Source: Blasia pusilla
Lineage: Eukaryota > Marchantiophyta > Marchantiopsida > Blasiales
Assembly: GCA_050084515.1 (NCBI GenBank)
Contig: CM114273.1
Span: 32,736,001 to 32,800,000, forward strand
Reading direction: 5' to 3'
DNA: 64,000 nucleotides
Shown: one piece after another, positions 46,962 through 58,700 of the stretch
Layout of the letters: each line of letters opens with the position of its first letter
Numbering within the stretch: position 1 is the stretch's first letter
Notes under the pieces: generated by a model
The model's input: the letters and a program-made list of their open reading frames with translations, nothing else
What the model was told of the DNA's origin: nothing
The model's database searches: none
Made by a program: the position numbers and the translations under genes

Positions 46962-48411
46962 ATCAATGGAGCTGCAACACTTGATAACAACGTAGAAGAC
47001 TCGGTGTTTGGAACACCCCTGTCCTCCTCTTCATCAACCGTCGGAAGTGGAAAAGGTAGTCGAAACCTCAATCCACTCCGTGAAAAACCACCACTGTCCG
47101 CACCATGGTCCCCAACCAGACCACTAGACAGCTCCGTGATGACCAACGTCGATGCCGCACCACCACCAAATCACCATCACTAAGTAACCAAGTGACGTCG
47201 ATGTCGTTGTACTATTCTAGCTCTACTAGCTATGGGTGTAGGCAACCTAAGTTGTCATCACCACAGGAAGCCTCCCACGGTCTACTAGTCATCACTCCAG
47301 CCTCACTACCGGTAGCATACATGAGTAAAACTACTCTGGAAATCAGCGTCAACCCTAACAATGGGCGCGCAAGCAAGAAGCAACGATGGAGGGGATCCAA
47401 ACACAAGAAGTCCAACGACAACCCTCCAATCGCAAATGGAAATCAAGATAACACAATCCACAAAACATGGCGCCCCCTGAATCCACAGAACCCACCACAC
47501 AATTCTAACGCAGTAGCTACTCCGCCATTGGTCGATGACGTGCTAGTTGCACTCGCAGCACTTGAAAATATTGCCTGCATGGAGAGGCTACACCATACTA
47601 TGCGCTAGAGGTCCAACAACCAAAAACCCAAGATGCATAAAGCGCCTAACACATCTTCGAACAACACCAAATGAGCTACACCAGTGTGTACAATGGCATA
47701 GTTAAGAACTCAGCAGTTAAGCGTCTTCCAGGCAGAATAGCCCAAAGATGGGTGACCAGTTATGCAACACTCAACTCACAAATCGTGCAAAAACTGCCTT
47801 ACGCCCAAGTAAGGCTCCACACACTCAAGCAAATATCTTCACATGAGATCACAATACAGGTAGCAACAAGAACCTCTTACCCGATTTGGATGAACTTCAA
47901 CAGAGCTTCCGCACTCCAAGCTCTCCACATCAGAAAACCATCGACACCTGTATCTGCATACATTATAATAAGGATTTTTTCCTTGATATTAACACGTCTA
48001 AGATAAGAGGTGGTGTTGAGTTGAACCTTTTTTTCTTCGAAAGACAGTTTGTACTAGAACGTAATATAACCTGGCCTGATGGACCACATATTAACAGGCT
48101 TTTCAAAAACACAACCTTTTTCCGTTGTCACCATAAACCTATCCGCTATAGGGGAAACAACTTTCGCTAGTGCACGAACCAGAATCTTCAATCCTTGATA
48201 ACTTCCAACTCCCTTGACGAAATCCAGAGATCTAAAGCGCATTGGAAAGCTCTCAACAATGCGCTTCTTTCTCAACCAACCATGCACCATATTCCCATCT
48301 CCAACATAGACCACAAGCCATGAACATCCTCGGCTGAGTACACAATCAACCTTAACCAGATCCTACTGATCCACGATCAAAGCTACCATCGATCTACTCC
48401 AGTTCTTTGAG
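46962..48411 (-). other. leader region of the methyltransferase gypsy element
   Basis: About 1.45 kb between the right LTR and the supported gag. Open frames here are short (for example 48054-48314 on -, and 47105-47608 on +) and have no convincing domain. I found no clear primer-binding site. The bases after the LTR read CTCAAAGAACTGGAGTAG on the minus strand. A 5S-rRNA-like segment lies within it on the opposite strand. Part of gag may begin in this stretch. Confidence 0.4.
47672..47768 (+). ncRNA. 5S rRNA-like segment with RNA polymerase III internal promoter elements
   Basis: GAACTCAGCAGTTAAGCGT (47706-47724) matches the box A region of plant 5S rRNA with one change. GATGGGTGACC (47747-47757) matches box C. 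The 22-base spacing between AGTTAAGCGT and GATGGGTGACC is exactly that of 5S rRNA. The rest has diverged, so this is not a functional 5S gene. It may be a 5S-derived SINE (SINE3-like) or a remnant of a Cassandra-type element, and it lies antisense within the gypsy leader. Confidence 0.7.
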
Positions 48412-48779
48412 TGAAATCCGTGAAAGACCTATTATCATAAAACACGTATAGAATCACATACAATCGAACCAAATCCACTCCACGATGGGAGAATCCAGGT
48501 CGAAGCTTGCGGGAACCACCATAGCCAAGAGCTCTACTCACTACCAAGGCTAACTCCCAACGCAACATGCTCAACTCAAAGAACTGACTTTTCTTTGAGT
48601 GCACTTCACACTATATCCTCCAACCTAAGAGCAAGCCCTACTGGAAAAGTCACCCTCAACGGAGTAATCCCCAACCCTATGTATGAAATCGCATCTCTAC
48701 CTAGACACTACGGCCCTGCATAAGGTACGGCCTCTATTAGCACACTATACTCTACGACATAATCCGTATGGTCATGACA
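48412..48779 (-). repeat. right (5') LTR of the methyltransferase gypsy element, 106 bp shorter than the left
   Basis: 368 bases matching 39298-39665 closely (same TGAAATCCGTGAAAGACC start and GGTCATGACA end, roughly twenty substitutions by eye). It lacks the U3-end unit that the left LTR has. It ends exactly at the 4-base duplication CAGT. As the upstream LTR it would have carried the promoter, so the missing part may include promoter sequence. Confidence 0.85.
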
Positions 48780-48783
48780 CAGT

Positions 48784-48835
48784 AGAGGCTGCAAGTGTAG
48801 AAGATTCTCCAAGTGCACCAATTTCAAATGTTTAG
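48784..48835 (+). pseudogene. hAT-type transposase pseudogene, last codons after the gypsy insertion
   Basis: Removing the 9.6 kb gypsy element and one copy of its CAGT duplication joins the frame reading NDVDTP at 39172-39189 to VEAASVEDSPSAPISNV and a TAG stop at 48833-48835. The continuous frame shows this is the displaced C-terminus of the transposase at 37028. Confidence 0.65.
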
Positions 48836-48876
48836 TAGGTGGGGATGGAGGGATGAGAGGTTAGGGTTCCTTTTGT

Positions 48877-48915
48877 AGTACATTAAAGGTTTTGTGATAA
48901 AACCTTTAATGTACT
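48877..48915. repeat. perfect 17-bp inverted repeat (hairpin)
   Basis: AGTACATTAAAGGTTTT and its exact reverse complement are separated by five bases (GTGAT). It lies about 40 bases after the end of the hAT transposase frame and could be a structural part of that transposon. No poly-T tract follows. Confidence 0.8.
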
Positions 48916-48925
48916 ATGAATGGGT

Positions 48926-49100
48926 TGGATCCTTGGTTCCCAATAGGTGGGAAGCCTGGCCAGGTTCAATTCCTGCCAAGGATGTGAATGTGGGATATAG
49001 GGAGTGAAGAGAGGAGTACCATGACTTAAGAAAATTGTCAAATGGATGATCCTTGGCTCCCAAGTGGTTTGAGGCTTGCCAGGTTCAAACCTTGCCAAGG
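48926..49100 (+). repeat. two tRNA/SINE-like units with B-box motifs
   Basis: Two related units about 115 bases apart. Each has CCTTGG(T/C)TCCCAA(T/G), a GGGAAGCC/GAGGCTTGCC middle, and a B-box-like GGTTCAA(T/A)(T/C)CCT or GGTTCAAACCT followed by TGCCAAGGA. The A-box-like and B-box-like motifs are about 25 bases apart, as in tRNA-derived SINE heads. No cloverleaf can be drawn with confidence. Confidence 0.4.
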
Positions 49101-49751
49101 AAGAAAGTTGAGATGGGGACTTTGGAGAGTTAGGATCATTGGTGGTGAAGTTTCTATAGGATTCAAGTTATGCAAAGGAGGTCGGGAAAAATTTCAACCG
49201 GTTATTTTGAAAATGTGCCGGAAATTGGTTGGGCCTTTCAAAAGAATAAGAAATGTGCTATTTATATTTTTAAAATTTCAGAAATTTACTGTAGCAAAAT
49301 TAAAACATCAAAAATTTACCGTATGTTTTAAAAACTATCTTCCACTGCCGATTAAAATTTGGGAATATCCGATTCCGGACGGGGAAAAACGGTAACTAGC
49401 TGGTTCCGGGAAAAAACTCCCCGGACCTTGCATCCACCCCGTTGCTTACGAATCCGTCCATCTTTAGCGAGGTCCGTCCGTCCGTAGGTCATTCATTCGT
49501 TCATCCATCCTCAAATCAATTATGAGAAGCGGGGAAGCGGATAGGATCGCGTGCGATTCACAGCAGACCGTTCTTCCGGTCACCCAACCCAATCCATTTT
49601 CGAGCCCTCCGCTCCGCGCCATCCACAATCCGCTAATTTAGACCCGATTATGTCTAAAGGACCGCTAACTCGCGTTCGAAACGAGCGATGGCCGCGGATT
49701 AGGGGCGCCGTTAAGCGGATTAAGGGAGCCTCATGCAGAAAGTGATTCGCC
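49101..49751. other. upstream region of the copper ATPase gene
   Basis: Intergenic and probable promoter or 5' untranslated DNA. The sequence changes from AT-rich to GC-rich at about 49.38 kb, with a TCCGTCCGTCCGTAGG-type repeat at about 49468-49488. No TATA box stands out. Confidence 0.4.
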
Positions 49752-52700
49752 GTGGGTTTTGGATTGCGCAGGCTGTGCGTTTACTCGAGGTTTTGTCGAA
49801 GAGAGGGGCAGTGGAGGGAGAGGTGGGAGGAGCAGCGAGGGATGAGGCCCTTTTTGGTGGCAGAATTGCCGGCGCAGGCCAGGGGCGTGCTGCGGCAGGG
49901 AGGGACGAATTCCTTGCGCTCCTCGCAGGCGCATAAGGTGGACAGTTTGGTGTGCTTGAAGTTGAAATTGACAGCAGCAGCAGCGCGGGGAGTGAAACAG
50001 AGTGGGAACTTGTCGTCGAGGAATGCGGTGTCCAATCGGCTGTCGGCGGTGGTAGGAGAAGGATGGCCGCTGCGGTTGGCTTTGCGTGTTGGAACCAGAG
50101 TTGGATGTGAGACGAAGTGCGCAGGACGAGTAGGGAGCCTGATAAACGCAGTGACGAATTCAGGGATTTGTCAGCAATGTCACACGAGATTTCCGAGCAG
50201 GGCTTTAGCGTGCTTGTCGAGTGCTGTGAGCAGTACCTATGGCGGTGGCGGTGGGAGGGGATTCATTGGAAGGGGAGGCGGAGGCGGGGGTGGAGGTGGA
50301 GGTGATGGATTTGGAGGTGCAGCTGGCAAGGGTGCTGCAGCTGTCGGTGGGGAGCAATCTGACGAGGTTCCTGTCGGAGGGGAGGTTGCCGACGATGTCA
50401 TAATTCTCGATGTTGGAGTGAGAATCTCCACCCTCGTACGCTCAGTCCTATCCAGTTCATCCATTGCTGAAAATCAACAGAATTGAACGCATTAACGTTG
50501 TAAGGCTCCCGAGTAACTGATAGTAGGCGAATGCCTGTATGGCAAGCACGCATAAGACCGAAAATAAAATAAAAAATTGGATAGGAGCGTAGCAATGCGC
50601 GTCCACAACAATGTCCTGACATGCATCTGAGACGCTACATTACTCATGTACGTGTACTTGCTTCTCCTACAGCTGCGAATTATTACTGAACTCTAATTAC
50701 GATCAGCTGGAAAGGTTAAAAAGGCCTGTTGATATTACAACTTCGTAGCGATAGACATGAAGCCGTCTAGGTGAAATCAGCTCATCTTTTAGTACTCAAG
50801 GCTCCTTCAAATGAATCTACGCCCTCAAAAATTTCTCATAATTTTACTCTATTGTTCCATCTCTGGCTTCGTCTCTGCAATGAAAATTTTGGTTCATATA
50901 TCACATTCAGAGCTTCGGTTGTCAGATTGGGGATAATGGGCCTTACTTGTTGGTATGAATCTCTCAAGTTGTTGGCAAAATACTTTATCCTTATTCGGTT
51001 CTGCAGTAAATATGCTCGTCTCTACAAGTGTGAGCGAGACATCTTTTGGATACTACTCTGCGTCCATAGAGTATGTCAGCAGGGTGAGTGGTTGGTTTGT
51101 CCCAAACTTAGAAGTGCATATGATCGCTTATTCAAAGTGGAATCTGCTGTTGAGGATAACCTCTTCCTCAAACACAGCAGGGAATATGCTCCTGGCGTGG
51201 GTAGAATATATGACAGGAGGCTGAGTGTTCATTCAAACGACAAAGCCGTCCTCAAACGTTTTACAGAATTAGGGGAAAATGATGCACTTCGATAAAAACG
51301 TGTGATGGAAAACCCATCGGAAGTACAAAAGAGGGGGACTCAAAGAGTCAAAACCTGAAGGCCACAACAAGACCAGAAAAGGAAGAAGGGGGCATTCCCC
51401 CCCTGACGACGAAACTCACCAACAGCAGAGACAATATCAGCAACAACAAGAGAGCTATGACTACTACTAAGTGGGCCTCTAGCGCCGGCGTCTCCCACAG
51501 CCTGAGCCCGCCGCAAAAGCCCATTAGCCTGGGCGCGCTGCAACGCTATGGAGACCCGCTGCCTACAATAGAGAATCGCAGTAGCTAAGGACAACCCATT
51601 TCTCGATTGGAGATGATGGGCGCAGTCCGTAAGGAACGAGTCAAACCTCTCCCCCATAGCCCCATACATCTCTATGGCCAGGGGGATGAAGATGTGTCCC
51701 TCGTGAAGTCGACTGTAGATATGTGTCTTCTTCACCGCCGCCGCCGCCGCCGCCGCCGCTCCTTGTAGCATTCGCCCTTGGGCCACCACTTGGGCTCGCA
51801 CTGCCTCCCGCGTAGGATCTGTAACTACCACGTCCGCCACCACCACCTCAGCCTCTCGTGTCATGTAAAGATCAGCTCGAATAAGGGAATACAGAATTAT
51901 ATACCAAATTATAGTGTTTGGCAGAATTATCTGCTTCACATGTGCGACACTTGACACTTGTACTAGAGTGGCCACGTACCGTGACAATAAAAGCTTAGCC
52001 CACTTTCTGGTAGCAGTACTTACGAACTGGCTCCATGGGGTCTTTCATAAAGTTGTGTATTTCCTTTTGGACCGTTCTGGAAAACGAGTAGTTTGTGTGG
52101 ACTAATTACCTGAGTCTTGGACCTGTGCTTAGAAGGTCAACATTATCTTTCGGTTTTCCAGAAACGTGACGCTTTGATGTGTGCTATGTTGGACTGTGAA
52201 GGGTATGTCATGCGGTGGTTGCTCAGCTTCGGTGAAAAGGATATTGGAGGCCCAGGTATTCCTCATACGAAGATGATTTGATGCTAGAGAAGAATGGCTA
52301 GCAATTGTAACTGTGTCCGGTAGAGATTGTCTCAAGGCACTGATCTCTACTGCTTTGGATGAAATGTTCCTACTTTTTTGGGATGCATGGAAATAATCTC
52401 TATAGCCTCTTTTGAGTTCCTCTCCAGGTTCTGTTTAACTGCCTGACCCTCCTGATTTTGATATTCTGTTGTCTTCAATCTTTTCTTTCCTGCAGCCACA
52501 AGTCTCCGTAGCCAATGTTAACTTAGCTACAGAGACCGCCTTTGTGCAAGTTGTTCGCGGCACCGAACCTCAACCTGACTGGACTATGGTGAAGCAAGAA
52601 CTTGCAGAGGCACTTGCCAAACATTTGACCAGTTGTGGATTCAAATCTACAGTTCGAGGTATATCTGCTGAAATTTATTTTTACTGAAGAAATTTATGAA

Positions 52701-55700
52701 AGGTTCACAAACGGTTCTTATATATGTCTATTGAGCCAATTAAAAAGTAGGGGACTTGTATATAGTTCCGAATTTTTATGGAGGTAACTTGGTCAACCCA
52801 TAATATGGTAATCCTGTGATAAATTGCTGTTTCTGTATGGATTCAAACCTCTGAACTTTGCTGAGCTCCTTCATACTGTGTTGATCGGTCGAATTAGCCA
52901 TTACTCATTCAGGAGAGATTCCTCGCAATAAATTACACATGAGCATTGGCAACAAGAGGTTGCTTACCAGATACATCCTATCTGGTTGAATCCCAGTGTG
53001 GTTGGTTGGCATTATTGTCAATCTGAAACCATTGCTAAGGTTTGGTTGGACTATGAAGGTGGCTGGAATCAAGTCTCTAAAGCCCCAGAAACTCTCCTGT
53101 CTCAGAAAACTGATTGGCTTCCTTGACTTTGACGGATTGCTCATGGTTTCTGACAGAAGCGGTGGTATGAACGACCAACTCATGGAGCTGCACAAAAGTC
53201 AGCAGCCGTTACAAGACACTACATTGAGTGTCGGCTATTTGGGAAAGGGGTTGTCATCTATTCCACGCGCAATTGCGCTCTCTCCATAAAGGAGAGGTCT
53301 CAGATTTCTGTTAGCAAATACTGTGGGGCATATTCTTCTCATGATTATGAAGACTTGGGACGTAGACTAACGAGTAAAGAAATGCAGTAACCACATTCAA
53401 TGTGACTCTCTAGGGTGTATCATTCTTTGTGACAACCTAATAAAAAGTTGATGTCAAATAAAACAGAGTTGTTGCATGTAAGTCATGTATAGATGACAGC
53501 ATTTACCAAATTAAGTTCTCCACATTGATGTCAAATAAAACAGAGTTGTTGCACGTAAGTCATGTATAGATGACAGCATTCACGAAATTAAGTTCTCCAT
53601 ATTGATATGGACCTACTCACCGGTAGGTCATTATCCTCACTATGCATCTGAAGAAGCTTCTGCGGTAAAGCACATTACCTTGGTTCATTTCCAACATGTT
53701 CTGGAGAGAAACTTGGTGTGGGGAGTTTTTGATGGTTTCTGAAGTAATTCCTGGGTTTAGTCACCAGAACCTTTTAAAGATATAGTCAAAACCTCAGATG
53801 TGTATCAAATGAAGACCTGCAATATAGGAAGCGCAAATTTAGATAGCTTTGCAGGGCTGATGGGCCTGGATGAGTGGCATCAACTCAACCTGAAGGTTTT
53901 TGTCAACACTTTCAGGAATGGTGGCTCTTTTCGGCGATCTTTTAATTTGCCTTCTACACTATCAGCTGCATTGTATCAGTGTACATGCTGTGCATTTTAC
54001 CTCTTCTTAAACCCGGTGAAATAGACAAGCTATTCATATATCACTTACCTTCTGTGGCCCACAAAGTGGTAATACCAATGTTCCTAATCTGGATCACGTT
54101 TGGGCCCGAAGTTGGACTTTTGCATTAGTTCGCACGTCTGGTTTGTAATAGCGGTCTCATTCAGATTGCTGTGATCTCTTCTATAATGATTTGTTAATTA
54201 TGAACATCTACTTGGGACTTGCAGCAGATGAGTTTGTAACAGAGCTGAGTTTCAAAACACATGATAGAATCCTAATCTTTACCTGATAGGGCATCATTGT
54301 GGCTGTGAGTTTTCCTCTAAAGATAAGGTTACAATCAAAGGAGAGCATGTCAAGTGTGCTAGAAGCATTAGCCATATTATTATTGGCATCATATAGGTGT
54401 ATGACATGTGCCTCATGGACTACATGTTTCTTTCACTGTTGTCTATGTCCATGGACTCTTAGGATGGAAGTGGTCTGTAAAGGTTGTATAGCATTATACA
54501 AATGAACTGGAGAAGTTTCAAGTGAGGGAAATGCATGGCAAGAACTGAAGGATTCTCCATCACCTTATCTAGTAAGGTTACAAGACCACATTCAAACCAA
54601 GCCTCCGTTGGGTAAATTTAGATTTCCAGGGTGCAAGTGGGAAGTTGGAGCTTTACTGATTTGTGGGATGAACTTTGTATCTATTATAAGAAACTCTACT
54701 TGAATCGATCTAATTCAAACACCTTTTTTGCAGATTACAGTGTGGGTTCTGGAGTACCATCTTTCCTCAGAAAGCGAGAAGAGAGAATGGCACGCCTTAA
54801 AGACAGTGGTAAGTCTCTTACCCATTTTTATGGAGGTTTATAGTTCTTTGAAAGATTTCTAGTCAAGAATTAGCTCTTACGATTCTCAGCAGTGACTTGG
54901 TGTATTAGCGGTAACGTTATACATGGTTGACCATCATCTCAGCAGACAACTTCTGAGTTCTGGATTCTTTTAGAGGCCTGCTCAGAGTAGCAGTCTAGAC
55001 AGCAGTTGTACCTACCAAGTTTGCACTAATGCAAAGCTCGATGCTTTTATTAGACAGTCAGCATGAGTCTTGTATTCCTTTCTAATCATTATACACTGTA
55101 TTAGAGAAGGTTGACAATCATGAAAGTGGAGTATGGGACAGTTGAGTTTGCTCATAGCCTACATAATCATTTCACGTGTAAGATGCTGTAATTGACATGG
55201 GGATGCTAATTGATATGGGAATGCTTCTATTTTCTTCAAATTAGGACGAAGGCTGGCAGTTGCCTGGACACTTGCAGCCGTGTGTCTTGTTGGGCATGCA
55301 TCCCATTTTGTCATGCACCTTCTTCCCCCATGGCTCCATTTTTTCCACTCAACTGGGTTCAATATGTCCTTGTCTCTTGTGGCACTGGCTGGGCCTGGCC
55401 GCAAGATACTCATGGATGGGTGGCATAGCTTCAGGAGAGGAAACCCAAACATGAATACTTTGGTTGGTCTTGGTGCTGTCTCATCTTTTGCTGTTAGCAC
55501 AGCTGCAGCCTTTCTGCCAAAATTGGTGAGTGGCTTACTGATTCTACAAATCTCATGCATATAGATGCTCTTTTTGACTTGTTTGCGAAGCAGTTAATTT
55601 GATAAAACGACAATGCTGCATGCACTTGCACAGTGCGTTAGAAAATTTTGTACTATCAGCTGCGAAATAGTGCAAACTTGCTTTGAATACTTTAGAAAAA

Positions 55701-58700
55701 GAAATGGCGAGGCCTTGAAAGTATAACACGTTGGGGCCTATTCCTCGAGTCTAGGTGATTTTAACGGGAATCAAGGATCGTTTGAACCTTTGTGTTGCCA
55801 CTTCTGTACCAGATTGATTTTCACCCTTGGATGAAACAAACAGGGCTGGCAAGCTTTTTTCGAGGAACCAGTCATGTTATTGGCATTTGTGCTACTAGGA
55901 AGAGCAGTGGAAGAACGTGCAAAGCTCCAAGCAACTAGTGACATGACCACCCTTCTAAATTTTCTGCCAGCCAAAGGTCGCCTCATTGTGAATAATGGTG
56001 GGGAGGAAGGCCCCATCATGGAAGTTCCATGCCAAAGCCTTTCCACTGGAGATGCAGTTATGGTTCTTCCGGGTGTAAGCTTCTTACGTTTGTTACCTTC
56101 TATTCTTAAGAGGCATTCCCCCTTGGTTCCATCACAACCTTGTTTTCCTTAATTCTTTTGTTGAAGGTTTCTACCCATCCACATCTCATGCTTGAGTAAT
56201 CTTCTCCTTTTAGAATGCACGAGTAATCTCCAATGAAACTGGGCATGGCATGCTTTTGTTAAGCAGACTCGTTATCCCTTGTCACTGACTGTCTATCACG
56301 GAGGATTTCCTGACCAAGATCCTTTTCGGTCTGCTTCTATTGAACTCCTTGAATATGTCAAAACGTATGAGCATGTGTGTTCATGGAGCTAACGCATGGG
56401 GGGAAAGCACGCTGTTAACCAGCCTGTCTGATTGTTGTTTCTAGGATCGTATACCTGTGGATGGTGTGGTGAGAGGTGGAAGGAGCACAGTGGATGAATC
56501 TAGCCTTACGGGAGAACCACTACCCGTGCTGAAACAGCTTGGAGTAAGGCCTCCTTCTAGTAATTGGATAGCTAGCTGGGGGGGAGGGGCATGGCTGACT
56601 TTATCAATCAGGGCCTGAGCATGTACATCATTTTCAATCGCTGAATGATCTCTTGAGCTCTGTATCATTTCAAGTGATGATCAGAACCTGAAACGCTCTT
56701 GCTTCTGTCTTCACAAGGATGACGTCAGTGCTGGAACTGTTAACTATAATGGCACTTTACGAGTTGAAGCCAAGCGACCAGGCAGTGAAACAGTTCTTGG
56801 TGACATTGTACGTATGGTGGAAGATGCGCAAACAAGAGAAGCGCCTGTGCAACGGCTTGCTGATAAGGTACTTGAGCATGTTGGTGCTAAGATACTTGAC
56901 CATAAAAACAGCAGTGTGCTGTTTTTATACTAGATGTGTACTGATGTATGTGCTCCTACTTTTGCCTTTCATAAATGTACCTCTCATGTCAACATGGAAC
57001 CCTTAACTGATTTCAAGAGTCTCGTGAAGACCAGTTAATTCTCAAAATAATTTATTTTGTATATGCAGGCCTCCCTTTTTTCAGCTCTTTTTAATTTTCT
57101 ATTTGTTTATTTCATGGATCTGGACAGTCAAATCTACGCTTAGAAGCCAAGAACTCTTCCCCTTGAGTTAGCAACTACAACAAATGTGTCAAGCATATGT
57201 GTTCAATTATTTCAAACCTATTATCATCTATCATGTAACACCAGTTGAGTTACATGACAGGTAGCAGGACGCTTTTGCTATGGAGTGATGGCCTTGTCGG
57301 GGGCTACTTTTGCTTTTTGGAGCATGCTGGGGCCACATCTATTTCCGGCTGTGGTGCCACCAGGGCGTGCTGTGTTGCTTGGACTTCAGCTAGCCTGCAA
57401 TGTGCTGGTGAGCTTCAACTTTATGAGCCAATCAGATTATACATCGTCAGTTTACTTGTTCTTAGCCTCAAACTCTCTCAAATAAGCCAGTGTCATTCAC
57501 AATTTGTTAATCAAAGGAAGGATGCATGAATCTTCCAGTGAAAAGTTAATCATATGACTTGCCTCTTTAGGTGATTGCCTGCCCGTGTGCACTTGGACTG
57601 GCTACTCCAACCGCTGTGCTGGTAAGTTAAAGAATTGCTGTGGTTTAGGGTTCACTCAGTGTGAGCTGTTTTGTGTCCTATCCTCATGTGTTATCTTGTA
57701 GTACCATAATCTTCCTCGGGGTGGTAGTCAGACTACTCCTGCACTGTAGCGGAAGTACCCCATTTATCCAGGACCAGGTGTAGTGTGAACGATTCAGAGT
57801 CCATTCATGTTGGTCCAGTGTTAGTTCTTTTGTTGCCTGTAGAAGAGCACAGTTTCTCATTTTTATATTGATTAATTAGTTTGGTTGCCATGACAAATGG
57901 GTGTTTCAGGTTGGAACGTCTTTGGGTGCACGGAAGGGCCTGCTGATTAGAGGTGGTGACATATTAGAGAAGGTTTCGACGATTGATTCTGTGGTATTTG
58001 ACAAAACGGGTACCCTCACTGTGGGTAAACCTGTGGTCACCAGAGTGGTTCCCAACACTCATCAAGATAATTTTGATTCCAGGTGAGTTTTTAACTTCCG
58101 ATGTTTGATGTTCTGGTAATTCTCGGGTCTTAGGATATTCTCACTCTCAGATCTAGTGGCTATGAAGCTTCATTCAAGGATAGGGTTTCTTTCTCCAATC
58201 GAGGGTCATAGGGTCAACCCATAGGTTGTTTGGATTGTCACAAGTAGACTTCCTGAACTATTGTTCCACATGCTTGCTACTATGCTATTGTAATTTTAAA
58301 TTGATTTGGATATTGGGTACACCAGATAGGTTGGTCTTCTACATGCCCAAGCAGTAATTTGAGAAATTCTTAATTGAAATTGTGGTCCATGGTATGGCAG
58401 CGGGCTGGGAACTTCAAGATGGAGTGCGAACGAGATACTGGAACTGGCAGCAAGTGTGGAGCGTAACACTTCTCATCCCATCGCTCGAGCATTGGTACAG
58501 GCTGCATCTGCAGCAGGATGCCGTGATGCTGAAGTGAGTGGACCTACGCTAACAGGCTATTTCAAATCGTATGCAAAGTCTTGTTGCTTAAAGAGGAGAG
58601 ATGACATTTGTTATATTTGGAAGAGAATTGTATGATCTGTATGAGTCCTTTAAAGTCAAGCATATATTAAGAGACCATGGACCCATGAATGCAAATTTAG

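Larger units (their letters stand above)
39192..48779 (-). mobile_element. Ty3/gypsy retrotransposon carrying a DNA cytosine methyltransferase and a PHD finger
   Basis: A 9.6 kb element on the minus strand inserted in a hAT transposase pseudogene. It is flanked by CAGT at 39188-39191 and 48780-48783. In transcription order: right LTR (48412-48779), leader (about 47180-48411), gag (to 45525), then one pol register from 45544 to 39947 holding protease, cytosine methyltransferase, reverse transcriptase, RNase H, integrase and a PHD finger. A polypurine tract and the left LTR follow. Gag and pol overlap by 20 bases in different frames, a usual expression strategy. Several stops interrupt pol but no indel breaks its register, so decay looks recent and dominated by base substitution. 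The methyltransferase and PHD finger are extra to the usual gypsy set. Confidence 0.9.

Noticed and set aside
46628-47146. 172-codon minus frame overlapping gag
   Set aside because: It runs in the other register over the supported gag capsid sequence and has no domain; treated as a shadow.
50771-51295. 174-codon + frame with GLTC, at first taken as the copper-binding exon
   Set aside because: The true exon with GMSCGGC and good splice sites is at 52202-52255; this frame lacks the second cysteine and acceptable junctions.
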